DNA of 64,000 bases from Streptomyces sp. 2114.4. GTDB lineage: Bacteria > Actinomycetota > Actinomycetes > Streptomycetales > Streptomycetaceae. Positions 56,423 to 64,000 of this stretch are shown one piece after another (within the stretch, counting starts at the first letter, position 1; each line of letters starts with the position of its first letter). The notes under the pieces are model-generated. The model saw nothing but the letters and a program-made list of their open reading frames with translations. It was not told where the DNA came from and did not search any database. Where the stretch lies: assembly GCF_900187385.1 (NCBI RefSeq), contig NZ_FYEY01000001.1:6076001-6140000 (forward strand). Reading direction: 5' to 3'. Both the position numbers and the translations under genes were made by a program.

Positions 56423-57096
56423 CCGCCGTGAACAACTCCGTACGCAACACCGCCCGGTTGATCGGGGCGGGGCTGCGCGCCCTGCTCGTCCTGACCGTGG
56501 TCTGCGGGGTCGTCTACCCGCTGGTGGTCACCGGAGTGGCGCAGGCTGCGTTCCCCGGCAAGGCCAACGGGTCCGAGGTCAGCTCCCACGGCACGGTCGT
56601 CGGCTCGTCGCTGATCGGCCAGCGTTACGACAAGGGCAAGGACAAGCACGGCAATCCGGTCCCGGACCTGAAGTTCTTCCAGCCGCGCCCCTCGGCGGGC
56701 CTGGGCAGCAACCGGGCCAACGGCGTCAACACCCGCTACGACCTCCAGGTCTCCGGCGCCTCCAACCAGGGCGCCACCAACACCGACCTCATCAAGGCGG
56801 TGAAGGAGCGCAAGCAGTGGGTCTCCGAGACGTACGGGATCCCCGAGTCGGAGGTCCCGGCGGACGCCGTCACCTCGTCGGGCTCCGGACTCGACCCGGA
56901 CATCTCACCCGCGTACGCCCAGCTGCAGGCGGACCGCGTCGCCAAGGAGAACCATCTGCCCGGCGCCACGGTGCGGCAGCTCGTCGCGCGCCACACCGAT
57001 GCCCGCATCCTCGGCTTCATGGGGGAACCGCGGGTGAACGTCCTGGAGTTGAACATCGGGCTCAGGGATCTGGTGCAGGGCCGGGCCAAGGGCTGA
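56419..57096 (+). CDS. kdpC: KdpC, K+-ATPase accessory subunit
   Basis: Encodes 225 residues from GTG 56419 (GTGA overlap with kdpB; GTG 56428 possible). One N-terminal membrane helix (about 20-42), then an extracytoplasmic domain with the conserved GSSLIGQ, FQPRPSA and SGSGLDPDISPAYAQLQ motifs. KdpC assembles with KdpA/B. About 30 residues longer than the E. coli subunit. Confidence 0.95.
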   Translation: MTAVNNSVRNTARLIGAGLRALLVLTVVCGVVYPLVVTGVAQAAFPGKANGSEVSSHGTVVGSSLIGQRYDKGKDKHGNPVPDLKFFQPRPSAGLGSNRANGVNTRYDLQVSGASNQGATNTDLIKAVKERKQWVSETYGIPESEVPADAVTSSGSGLDPDISPAYAQLQADRVAKENHLPGATVRQLVARHTDARILGFMGEPRVNVLELNIGLRDLVQGRAKG

Positions 57097-57157
57097 GCGC
57101 ACAGGCGCGCGTGCGGTCCCTGAAGGAGTGAGGGGGCGCGATGGGGCGGGGTGGGCC

Positions 57158-57197
57158 GGGGCCGGCCGGGCGAGGAGGCTTTCGCCCGGCCGGCCCC
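57158..57197. terminator. kdpFABC terminator (bidirectional)
   Basis: Perfect 16-bp stem (57158-57173 with 57182-57197), 8-base loop, between kdpC and the convergent acetyltransferase gene. Confidence 0.9.
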
Positions 57198-57202
57198 GTG
57201 CC

Positions 57203-57766
57203 TCACCAGACGTCGCCGTCGCGCCAGTCGCAGGTGAGGTCGGTGTTGAGGTCGAGGGGGCAGGCCGGGGTGGGGAGGACGTAGATGCAGCCGTCCTCGT
57301 CGGCGGTGCGCCGGATGCCGTCCGGGGTGAGGGCCCAGGACGGGCCGCGCCACAGCTGCCAGCCCCGGGCGGCGTAGAAGGGCGCGGCCTCGTCGGCGGC
57401 GCCGAGCGCGCCGAGGTCGTAGCCCCTGCGGATGACCCGCTCCAGGGCGTCCATCATGGCCGCGCCGTGTCCGCGTCCGCGCCGGTCCGCGCGGACGCCG
57501 ACGCCCTCCACATAGCCGCAGCGCAGCGCCCGTCCGTCGTGCAGCAGCCGTCGCTGGACCACGGAAGCGTGGCCGATCAGTGCGCCGTCTTCGTGGACCA
57601 GGGCGTGCAGACCGCCGAGGGCGTGCTCCCAGTCCTCCGCGGTCATGTCGTCGAAGACGTCGTGGAGGAGGACGCGGGCCGCCTTCAGGGTGGCGGGGTC
57701 CAGTTCGGCGGTGTGGGCGAGACGGACGTCGGTCCTGCGGGGCGTCGTCGGCTGTGCCTCGGTCAT
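57203..57766 (-). CDS. AAC(2')-I-like GNAT acetyltransferase
   Basis: Encodes 187 residues from ATG 57766 (ATG 57775 possible). The protein matches aminoglycoside 2'-N-acetyltransferases of actinobacteria along its length: DWEHALGGLHALV, SVVQRRLLHDGRALRCGYVEGVGVRADRR, RRGRGHGAAM (acetyl-CoA loop), and the diagnostic C-terminus DLTCDWRDGDVW. Chromosomal members in mycobacteria acetylate aminoglycosides weakly and may have a native role in metabolism. No antibiotic cluster is nearby, so resistance is possible but not shown. Confidence 0.88.
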   Translation of the reverse strand: MTEAQPTTPRRTDVRLAHTAELDPATLKAARVLLHDVFDDMTAEDWEHALGGLHALVHEDGALIGHASVVQRRLLHDGRALRCGYVEGVGVRADRRGRGHGAAMMDALERVIRRGYDLGALGAADEAAPFYAARGWQLWRGPSWALTPDGIRRTADEDGCIYVLPTPACPLDLNTDLTCDWRDGDVW

Positions 57767-57953
57767 GTGGGGCATCGTCGCAGTCGGCCGGCGGTCCGGC
57801 GAGGGCATTTTTCCGGCCTCGGGCCGCCGCCGTCCCGTCGTCCCTCCTGTCAGTGAGGTGTCCGGGAAGGGCGGTTGGGCCGGTGCCCCGCGGAGCCGGC
57901 CGGTGTCATGGAAGCAGCCGGGGCTTCCGGGCCATCGGTGCCGTCCCGCCCCA
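57767..57953. other. Left part of the acetyltransferase/kdpD divergent gap
   Basis: Together with the tandem repeats and 58082-58241 this makes a 475-base gap without a gene. The kdpD promoter probably lies right of the repeats; I see no confident elements. Confidence 0.4.
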
Positions 57954-58081
57954 AAACCCAGCTCACCCCCAAGCTTGTCCCGCACCAAACCCAGCTCACC
58001 CCCAAGCTCGTCCCGCCCCAAGCCCGCCCACCCGAAGGCCCGCCCACCCGAAGGCCCGCCCACCCGAAGGCCCGCCCACCC
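57954..58081. repeat. Two adjacent tandem repeat arrays upstream of kdpD
   Basis: A 33-bp unit is present twice (57954-57986, 57987-58019; two differences). It is followed by a 16-bp unit GCCCGCCCACCCGAAG repeated three times plus 12 bases (58022-58081). Strong C-richness on the plus strand. Confidence 0.95.
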
Positions 58082-58241
58082 CCATGAACCCCGGCCGCCC
58101 GCTCCTCCCGCCCCCTGTATCAGAGTCGCGTCAAGACCGGCCGCCAAGTCGCCGACTGCCCCTTTTGTCCGCTTGCCCGGTCGGTAGGGTCGCAGCAGGT
58201 TCAGCCCGGTGGGGGCGGCTTTCACGTAAGACAATGGGGCC

Positions 58242-60794
58242 ATGGCACGCGGCAAGCTACGGATATATCTCGGCGCGGCACCGGGCGTCGGCAAGACGTA
58301 CGCGATGCTGTCCGAGGCACACCGGCGCGTGGAGCGGGGCACGGACCTCGTCGTGGCGTTCGTGGAGCATCACGGCAGGCCCCGTACCGAGGTCATGCTG
58401 CACGGGCTGGAGCAGATGCAGCGCCGGGAGCTGGAGTACCGCGGCACGGTTTTCACCGAAATGGACGTGGACGCGGTCCTGGATCGCGCTCCGGCCGTGG
58501 CGCTGGTCGACGAGCTGGCCCACACCAACGTCCCCGGCTCGCGCCACGGCAAGCGCTGGCAGGACATCGAGGAGCTGCTGGAAGCCGGGATCGATGTGAT
58601 ATCGACCGTCAACATCCAGCACCTGGAATCACTCGGGGATGTCGTCGAGTCGATAACGGGTGTGCGCCAGCGCGAGACCGTGCCGGACGAGATCGTCCGC
58701 CGGGCCGACCAGATCGAGCTTGTCGACATGTCGCCCCAAGCGATCCGCCGCCGTATGGCGCACGGCAACATCTACCAGCCCGACAAGGTGGACGCCGCCC
58801 TGTCCAACTACTTCCGCCCCGGCAACCTCACCGCGCTGCGCGAGCTGGCGCTGCTGTGGGTCGCCGACCGGGTGGACGAGTATCTGCAGGAGTACCGCGC
58901 GGAGCATTCGATCCGCTCCACCTGGCAGGCGCGTGAGCGCATCGTCGTCGGACTGACCGGCGGGCCGGAGGGCCGTACGCTGATCCGCCGCGCGGCGCGG
59001 ATGGCGGCCAAGGGGTCCGGCAGCGAGGTGCTTGCCGTCTACATCGCCCGCAGCGACGGGCTGACCTCGGCCTCACCCAAGGAACTCGCCGTCCAGCGGA
59101 CGCTGGTGGAGGACCTGGGCGGCACGTTCCATCACGTCATCGGGGACGACATACCCAGCGCGCTGCTGGAGTTCGCGCGCGGGGTCAACGCCACCCAGAT
59201 CGTGCTGGGCTCCAGCCGCCGCAAGGCCTGGCAGTACATCTTCGGGCCGGGGGTGGGGGCGACCGTCGCCCGCGAATCCGGGCCCGATCTCGATGTGCAC
59301 ATCGTCACCCACGACGAGGTCGCCAAGGGCCGCGGTCTGCCGGTGGCACGCGGTGCGCGGCTGGGGCGCACCCGGATCCTCGCCGGCTGGCTCGTCGGCG
59401 TCGCCGGCCCGGTCCTGCTCTCGCTGCTGCTGACCGGCATGGCGAACGGCCCCGGGCTGGCCAACGACGTCCTGCTCTTCCTCTTCCTGACGGTCGTCGC
59501 CGCGCTGCTCGGCGGGCAGCTGCCGGCCCTGGCGTCGGCCGCGGTCGGCTCGCTGCTGCTGAACTTCTACTTCACGCCGCCCACCCACACCCTCACGGTC
59601 AGCGATCCCAAGAACATCGTCGCCATCGTGATCTTCTTCGCGGTGGCCGTCTCGGTCGCCTCCGTGGTGGACCTCGCCGCCCGCCGCACCCACCAGGCGG
59701 CCCGGCTGCGGGCCGAGTCGGAGATCCTGTCCTTCCTCGCGGGCAGCGTGCTGCGGGGTGAGACGACCCTGGACGCCCTGCTGGAGCGGGTACGGGAGAC
59801 CTTCGGCATGGAGACGGTGGCGCTGCTGGAGCGGGCCGGCGACGTCGAGCCGTGGACCTGCGCGGGCCGGGCCGGAAGCGATCACGGCAAGCCGCTGATG
59901 CGCCCCGAGGACGCGGACGTCGACATGCCCGTGGGCGATCACATGGCGCTGGCGCTGACGGGCCGGGTGCTGCCGGCCGAGGACCGCCGGGTGCTGGCCG
60001 CGTTCGCCGCCCAGGCCGCCGTCGTACTGGACCGGCAGCGTCTGGTGGGCGAGGCGGAGCGGGCCCGGGAGCTGGCCGAGGGCAACCGCATCAGGACGGC
60101 GCTGCTGGCCGCGGTCAGCCACGATCTGCGGACCCCACTGGCGAGCATCAAGGCCTCGGTCACCTCCCTGCGCTCCGACGACGTCGCCTGGTCCGAGGAG
60201 GACGAGGCGGAGCTGCTGGCCGGCATCGAGGCGGGCGCCGACCGGCTGGACCACCTGGTCGGCAACCTCCTGGACATGTCCCGGCTGCAGACCGGCACGG
60301 TCACCCCGCTGATCCGCGAGACCGACCTCGACGAGGTGGTGCCGATGGCGCTCGGCGGCGTCCCCGAGGGCAGCGTCACCCTCGACATCCCCGAGGAGCT
60401 GCCCATCGTCGCCATCGACCCGGGACTGCTGGAGCGCGCGGTGGCCAATCTCGTCGAGAACGCCGTGAAATACAGCCCGGACGGTGCGGTGGTGCTGGTC
60501 TCGGCCAGCGCGCTCGGCGACCGGGTGGAGCTGCGGATCGCCGACCGCGGCCCCGGGGTGCCGGACAGCGCCAAGGACCGGATCTTCGAACCCTTCCAGC
60601 GCTACGGTGACGCTCCGCGCGGTGCCGGCGTGGGTCTCGGACTGGCCGTGGCGCGCGGTTTCGCGGAGGCGATGGGCGGCACGCTCGCCGCCGAGGACAC
60701 CCCCGGAGGCGGCATGACGATGGTCCTCACGCTCCGGGCCGCGCCCGGCAGGCCACCGGCCAGGCCCGGCCTTCCGGCCCGGGCCACGACATGA
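58242..60794 (+). CDS. kdpD: KdpD, potassium/turgor sensor kinase
   Basis: Encodes 850 residues. The N-terminal KdpD domain has Walker A GAAPGVGKTY (11-20) and the DELAHTN motif. A USP-like domain lies at about 230-365. Four membrane helices follow at about 385-485, a GAF domain, then DHp with His627 (AVSHDLRTPLASIK) and HATPase motifs NLVENAVKYS, DRGPGVP, GVGLGLAVA. Senses low K+ and ionic strength and activates kdpFABC through KdpE. Its USP domain lacks the SXS...FTAXY signature reported for c-di-AMP binding in staphylococcal KdpD (here GGP and LAVYI). Confidence 0.95.
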   Translation: MARGKLRIYLGAAPGVGKTYAMLSEAHRRVERGTDLVVAFVEHHGRPRTEVMLHGLEQMQRRELEYRGTVFTEMDVDAVLDRAPAVALVDELAHTNVPGSRHGKRWQDIEELLEAGIDVISTVNIQHLESLGDVVESITGVRQRETVPDEIVRRADQIELVDMSPQAIRRRMAHGNIYQPDKVDAALSNYFRPGNLTALRELALLWVADRVDEYLQEYRAEHSIRSTWQARERIVVGLTGGPEGRTLIRRAARMAAKGSGSEVLAVYIARSDGLTSASPKELAVQRTLVEDLGGTFHHVIGDDIPSALLEFARGVNATQIVLGSSRRKAWQYIFGPGVGATVARESGPDLDVHIVTHDEVAKGRGLPVARGARLGRTRILAGWLVGVAGPVLLSLLLTGMANGPGLANDVLLFLFLTVVAALLGGQLPALASAAVGSLLLNFYFTPPTHTLTVSDPKNIVAIVIFFAVAVSVASVVDLAARRTHQAARLRAESEILSFLAGSVLRGETTLDALLERVRETFGMETVALLERAGDVEPWTCAGRAGSDHGKPLMRPEDADVDMPVGDHMALALTGRVLPAEDRRVLAAFAAQAAVVLDRQRLVGEAERARELAEGNRIRTALLAAVSHDLRTPLASIKASVTSLRSDDVAWSEEDEAELLAGIEAGADRLDHLVGNLLDMSRLQTGTVTPLIRETDLDEVVPMALGGVPEGSVTLDIPEELPIVAIDPGLLERAVANLVENAVKYSPDGAVVLVSASALGDRVELRIADRGPGVPDSAKDRIFEPFQRYGDAPRGAGVGLGLAVARGFAEAMGGTLAAEDTPGGGMTMVLTLRAAPGRPPARPGLPARATT

Positions 60795-60873
60795 GCCGGG
60801 CCGCACGGACCACCCTCCCCACACACCCGGCGGGCCCGCCCCGCCGGCCGACGACACCACGAGGAGAACGCCA

Positions 60874-61557
60874 GTGAACCGGGTGCTTGTGGTCGATGAC
60901 GAGCCGCAGATCGTCCGCGCCCTCGTGATCAACCTGAAGGCGCGCAAATACGAGGTCGACGCCGCCCCCGACGGGGCCAGCGCGCTCAGACTCGCGGCCG
61001 CCCGCCACCCCGATGTCATCGTCCTCGACCTCGGTCTGCCCGATATGGACGGCGTCGAGGTGATCAAGGGGCTGCGGGGCTGGACGCGGGTGCCGATCCT
61101 GGTGCTCTCCGCGCGGCAGACCTCCGACGAGAAGGTGGAGGCGCTGGACGCCGGCGCGGACGACTACGTCACCAAGCCGTTCGGCATGGACGAGCTGCTG
61201 GCCCGGCTGCGGGCGGCGGTGCGCCGGGCCGAGCCGACGGGGCCTGCCGAGGACGAGGTGATCGTGGAGACGGAAGGTTTCTCCGTCGACCTCGCGGCGA
61301 AGAAGGTCAACCGCGGCGGCCGGGACATCCGGCTGACCCCCACCGAGTGGCATCTGCTGGAGGTCCTGGTCCGCAACGCCGGCCGGCTGGTCAGCCAGAA
61401 GCAGCTGCTCCAGGAGGTCTGGGGGCCCTCGTACGGCACCGAGACCAACTACCTGCGGGTGTACATGGCCCAGCTCCGCCGCAAGCTGGAGAGCGATCCC
61501 TCGCACCCGAAGCACTTCATCACGGAGCCGGGGATGGGGTACCGCTTCGAGCAGTGA
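60874..61557 (+). CDS. kdpE: KdpE, response regulator
   Basis: Encodes 227 residues from GTG 60874 after GAGGAG. OmpR-type: receiver with DDE, phospho-acceptor Asp in VIVLDLGLPD, Lys in YVTKPF; winged helix at about 130-225 (LTPTEWHLLEVLVRNAG, NYLRVYMAQLRRKLE). Cognate to KdpD 79 bases upstream; expected to bind upstream of the 52.4-kb kdp operon. Confidence 0.95.
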   Translation: MNRVLVVDDEPQIVRALVINLKARKYEVDAAPDGASALRLAAARHPDVIVLDLGLPDMDGVEVIKGLRGWTRVPILVLSARQTSDEKVEALDAGADDYVTKPFGMDELLARLRAAVRRAEPTGPAEDEVIVETEGFSVDLAAKKVNRGGRDIRLTPTEWHLLEVLVRNAGRLVSQKQLLQEVWGPSYGTETNYLRVYMAQLRRKLESDPSHPKHFITEPGMGYRFEQ

Positions 61558-61673
61558 GGCGGCGGGGCACGGCCGGGCTCCGGCCCCCGCGGCGGGCCGC
61601 GGCTTTGTGAGGCGGGTACGAAGTCCGTGTGCGGACCGTGATCCGCGGCCCCGGCCACCGGTACGCTGGGGTT

Positions 61674-62072
61674 ATGAGTGCTGGGACCCGTTCCGAGAAG
61701 CCGGCCGGCCGATTCCGCCGGCTGCTCGACAGGCTGTCCTCCTCCGAGGAGGAGCTGCAGTCCGCCGAGCTGCAGCAGGATGCGCAGGACGCGGGGTGCA
61801 CCCGTATCTGCGACTGTGACGACCGGCAGATAGTGAAGGTCACCGGCACCCTGCGGCATGTGACGCTGCGGCCGCGCGCCGGTGTGCCCGCGCTCGAGGC
61901 GGAGCTCTTCGACGGCTCCGCGGCGCTCGACGTGGTGTGGCTCGGCCGCCGCTCCATCGTCGGGATCGAGCCGGGCCGAAAGCTCATCGCCTCGGGCCGG
62001 GTCTCCCTGAGCCACGGACGCCGGGTGCTCTTCAATCCGAAGTACGAACTCCGACCGCTCGGACAGGAGTAG
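61674..62072 (+). CDS. OB-fold nucleic-acid-binding protein
   Basis: Encodes 132 residues, ATG 61674. After a basic start and a Ser/Glu helix, residues ~45-128 form an OB-fold (VKVTGTLRHVTLRPRAGVPALEAELFDGSAALDVVWLGRR), of the type seen in RecG-like wedge domains. Nucleic-acid binding is inferred from the fold. It is separated by 3 bases from the DUF3159 gene. Confidence 0.88.
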   Translation: MSAGTRSEKPAGRFRRLLDRLSSSEEELQSAELQQDAQDAGCTRICDCDDRQIVKVTGTLRHVTLRPRAGVPALEAELFDGSAALDVVWLGRRSIVGIEPGRKLIASGRVSLSHGRRVLFNPKYELRPLGQE

Positions 62073-62075
62073 CCG

Positions 62076-62951
62076 GTGACGTCTCACGACCGACCGACCA
62101 CTGACGCGGAGGGCGGCCCCGACGCCCCCGCAGGCCCCTCGCCCGAGCCGGGCGACCGAACAGATGCCGACCACAGGCAGGTGACCGAGGCGGCGCTGTT
62201 CGAGGCGTTCGGCGGCGTACGCGGCATGGTGGAGACCGTGGTCCCCGGCCTGCTGTTCGTCACGATCTTCACCATCAACAAGGATCTGCACACCTCGGCG
62301 ATCGCCGCGCTGGCCGTCTCGTTGGTGCTGGCGGCCGTGCGCCTGGTCCGCAGGGACACCGTCAAGCACGCCTTCAGCGGCGTCTTCGGGGTGGTCTTCG
62401 GCGTGGTCTTCGCGATGATGACGGGCAACGCCAAGGACTTCTATCTGCCGGGGATGCTCTACACCCTCGGACTGTCCCTCGCTTACATGATCACCACGGC
62501 CGCGGGCGTCCCGCTCATCGGGCTGATCCTGGGGCCGGTGTTCAAGGAGAACCTTTCCTGGCGCACCCGCAACCCGGGACGCAAGAAGGCGTACGCCAAG
62601 GCCAGCTGGGCCTGGGGACTGATCCTCTTCGCCAAGTGCGCGATCCTCTTCCCGCTGTACTGGTGGGCGGACACCACCCAGCTCGGCTGGGTGCTGATCG
62701 CGCTGAAGATCCCGCCCTTCCTGCTCGCCGTCTACCTCACCTGGGTCTTCCTGGCGAAGGCACCGCCGCCGATCGACGTCTTCGCCGAGATGGAGGCCAA
62801 GGAGCAGGCAGAAAAGGAGGCGGAGGAGCGGCGCCGCGGCGAGCGCGCGGTGCTGGACGGGGTCGCCGACGACCTCTACCCGGAGATGGCGTCCGAGGTC
62901 GCGGCGGAGGCCGCCGACGAGCGGCCGCGGCGGGCGCGCCACCGCCGCTGA
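62076..62951 (+). CDS. DUF3159 membrane protein
   Basis: Encodes 291 residues from GTG 62076 (AGGAG 62064-62068). Acidic N-terminal ~45 residues, then five or six membrane helices (about 58-240) with the family segments LFEAFGGVRGMVETVVPGLLFV and RNPGRKKAYAKASWAWGLILF. The charged C-terminal tail is helical and rich in Glu/Arg. Conserved next to OB-fold and TrkA genes in actinobacteria; function unknown, though an intermembrane carrier or channel-like role linked to K+ has to be considered only as a guess. Confidence 0.9.
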   Translation: MTSHDRPTTDAEGGPDAPAGPSPEPGDRTDADHRQVTEAALFEAFGGVRGMVETVVPGLLFVTIFTINKDLHTSAIAALAVSLVLAAVRLVRRDTVKHAFSGVFGVVFGVVFAMMTGNAKDFYLPGMLYTLGLSLAYMITTAAGVPLIGLILGPVFKENLSWRTRNPGRKKAYAKASWAWGLILFAKCAILFPLYWWADTTQLGWVLIALKIPPFLLAVYLTWVFLAKAPPPIDVFAEMEAKEQAEKEAEERRRGERAVLDGVADDLYPEMASEVAAEAADERPRRARHRR

Positions 62952-62981
62952 CGGGACGGGCGGCCGACACCGCACACACCT

Positions 62982-63025
62982 GCGCCCGGGGCCCGGGAAC
63001 CGCTTGGTTCCCGGGCCCCGGGCGC
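62982..63025. terminator. Bidirectional terminator, 20-bp perfect stem
   Basis: GCGCCCGGGGCCCGGGAACC (62982-63001) pairs perfectly with 63006-63025; loop GCTT. It lies between the convergent DUF3159 and TrkA genes. Confidence 0.92.
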
Positions 63026-63036
63026 TTCACGTGGGT

Positions 63037-63074
63037 GGTGTGTGCCCCGTCGGCCGTCCGCCGGGGCACACACC
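63037..63074. terminator. Second hairpin in the same gap
   Basis: GGTGTGTGCCCCG (63037-63049) and CGGGGCACACACC (63062-63074), perfect 13-bp stem, 12-base loop, 20 bases before the TrkA stop. Confidence 0.85.
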
Positions 63075-63094
63075 GGCGGGCCCACCGGCCGGCG

Positions 63095-63766
63095 CTACGC
63101 GTCCTCGCGCCGCACCGACAGCAGATCCTCCAACTGCTCCTCGCGCGACTGGGCCGCGACGAACAGCAGCTCGTCGCCGGCCTCCAGCGCGTCCTCCTTG
63201 TTGGGCGTGAGCACCCGCGTCCCGCGGATGATCGTCACCAGGGAGGTGTCCTCGGGCCACTCCACATCGCCCACCCGGGTGCCCGCCAGCGCGGCCTCCG
63301 GAGGCAGCGTCAGCTCGACGAGGTTGGCGTCACCGTGGCTGAAGCGCAGCAGCCGGACGAGATCGCCGACGCTCACCGCCTCCTCGACCAGGGCCGACAT
63401 CAGACGCGGCGTGGAGACCGCGACATCGACGCCCCAGGACTCGTTGAACAGCCACTCGTTCTTCGGGTTGTTGACCCGGGCGACCACCCGCGGCACGCCG
63501 TACTCGGTCTTGGCGAGCAGCGACACGACGAGGTTCACCTTGTCGTCGCCGGTCGCCGCGATGACGACGTTGCAGCGCTGCAGCGCCGCCTCGTCCAGCG
63601 AGGTGATCTCGCAGGCGTCGGCCAGCAGCCACTCCGCCAGCGGCACCCGCTCGACCGAGATGGCGGTCGGCGCCTTGTCGATGAGCAGGATCTCGTGCCC
63701 GTTCTCCAGCAGCTCGCCCGCGATGGAACGGCCCACCGCACCCGCGCCTGCGATCGCGACCCTCAT
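63095..63766 (-). CDS. TrkA-family potassium uptake regulator
   Basis: Encodes 223 residues. N-terminal RCK_N Rossmann domain (GAGAVGRSIAGELLENGHEILLID; acidic end binds NAD(H)/nucleotide) and C-terminal RCK_C (TrkA_C) domain at about 140-220 (LTPNKEDALEAGDELLFVAA). Cytoplasmic gating subunit of Trk/Ktr-type potassium channels. Its start overlaps the stop of the next TrkA gene (ATGA); such pairs are named CeoB/CeoC in mycobacteria. RCK_C domains bind c-di-AMP in some species. Confidence 0.93.
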   Translation of the reverse strand: MRVAIAGAGAVGRSIAGELLENGHEILLIDKAPTAISVERVPLAEWLLADACEITSLDEAALQRCNVVIAATGDDKVNLVVSLLAKTEYGVPRVVARVNNPKNEWLFNESWGVDVAVSTPRLMSALVEEAVSVGDLVRLLRFSHGDANLVELTLPPEAALAGTRVGDVEWPEDTSLVTIIRGTRVLTPNKEDALEAGDELLFVAAQSREEQLEDLLSVRREDA

Positions 63767-64000
63767 GCGTGCGCCCCCTCAGGACCCGTGGCGAATGCCG
63801 CCTCCACCTTCTCGACCTCGTCGGTGCGCATCATGACGTGCACCAGGTCGCCTTCCTGCAGCACGGTCTGCGAGGTCGGCAGAATCGCCTCGCCCAGCCG
63901 GGTGAGGAAAGCGACGCGGACGCCGGTCTCCTCCTGGAGGGTGCTGATCTTGTGGCCGACCCAGGAGGGGGAGGTGTGCACCTCCGCGAGCTGGACGCCA
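63763..64000 (-). CDS. Second TrkA-family protein, C-terminal fragment
   Basis: Only the last 78 residues are in the window; the frame runs out of the right edge. They form a TrkA_C domain (SWVGHKISTLQEETGVRVAFLTRLGEAILP, then LQEGDLVHVMMR). First gene of the pair in transcription order, coupled to the TrkA gene that follows. Confidence 0.9.
   Translation of the reverse strand, partial: GVQLAEVHTSPSWVGHKISTLQEETGVRVAFLTRLGEAILPTSQTVLQEGDLVHVMMRTDEVEKVEAAFATGPEGAHA

Overview
This window is chromosomal DNA of a high-GC actinomycete, almost certainly a Streptomyces. Coding sequence has strong G/C third-position bias. GTG and TTG starts, ATGA/GTGA overlaps and long perfect GC hairpins at gene ends are common. 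The gene order includes whiH-hrdB, both topoisomerase IV subunits, a citrate-synthase pair, ptsH, sepH, the coproporphyrin ferrochelatase gene, cutRS and dut. This is the layout I know from the conserved core of Streptomyces chromosomes. I see no prophage, insertion sequence, CRISPR array, rRNA or tRNA.

Layout. Positions 1-8.2 kb hold a truncated NUDIX/NrtR-type gene, the sporulation regulator whiH behind a WhiG-like promoter, the principal sigma factor hrdB, a secreted trypsin-like protease, a small zinc-ribbon protein and parE. Positions 8.2-15.6 kb hold a DUF1453 membrane protein, a LuxR-type two-component system whose kinase carries two frameshifts, a DUF485/sodium-solute-symporter pair and a CitA/CitB-type two-component system facing it. 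Positions 16.4-21.4 kb hold an iron-box-controlled sucrase/ferredoxin-like protein, two divergent citrate-synthase genes (one fused to a DNA-binding domain) around an AT-rich palindromic intergenic region, and a CobW-family GTPase. Positions 21.4-29.6 kb hold parC, a catalytic/non-catalytic M16 peptidase pair, a c-di-AMP (ydaO-type) riboswitch ahead of an M23 cell-wall peptidase, a GntR regulator and HPr.

Positions 29.8-41.7 kb hold a GNAT/acyl-CoA-synthetase fusion containing a perfect hexanucleotide microsatellite, a DUF5998 gene overlapping a phosphodiesterase-like gene, thymidine kinase, a VOC protein divergent from a tandem-rhodanese sulfurtransferase, sepH, an unrecognised membrane protein and a sugar-lactone oxidase. 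Positions 42-52.2 kb hold an MFS exporter, ferrochelatase, an inositol-phosphatase-like enzyme, cutRS, DUF4193, DUF3093, thioesterase, dut and DUF3710 genes. Positions 52.4-64 kb are largely potassium homeostasis: a 27-residue membrane peptide, kdpFABC, an AAC(2')-like acetyltransferase, kdpDE, OB-fold and DUF3159 genes, and two TrkA-type proteins (the last cut by the window edge).

Themes. Development and division are represented by whiH, hrdB and sepH. Topology is represented by parE and parC, 13 kb apart. Potassium and c-di-AMP physiology appear as the riboswitch, Kdp and Trk genes. Four two-component systems lie here (LuxR type, CitAB type, CutRS, KdpDE). The less routine signals are the citrate-synthase/HTH operator region, the iron box, the WhiG-like promoter with a nearly leaderless whiH, a palindromic repeat sitting in frame inside two coding regions, the codon-usage break inside cutS, and the tandem repeats before kdpD.
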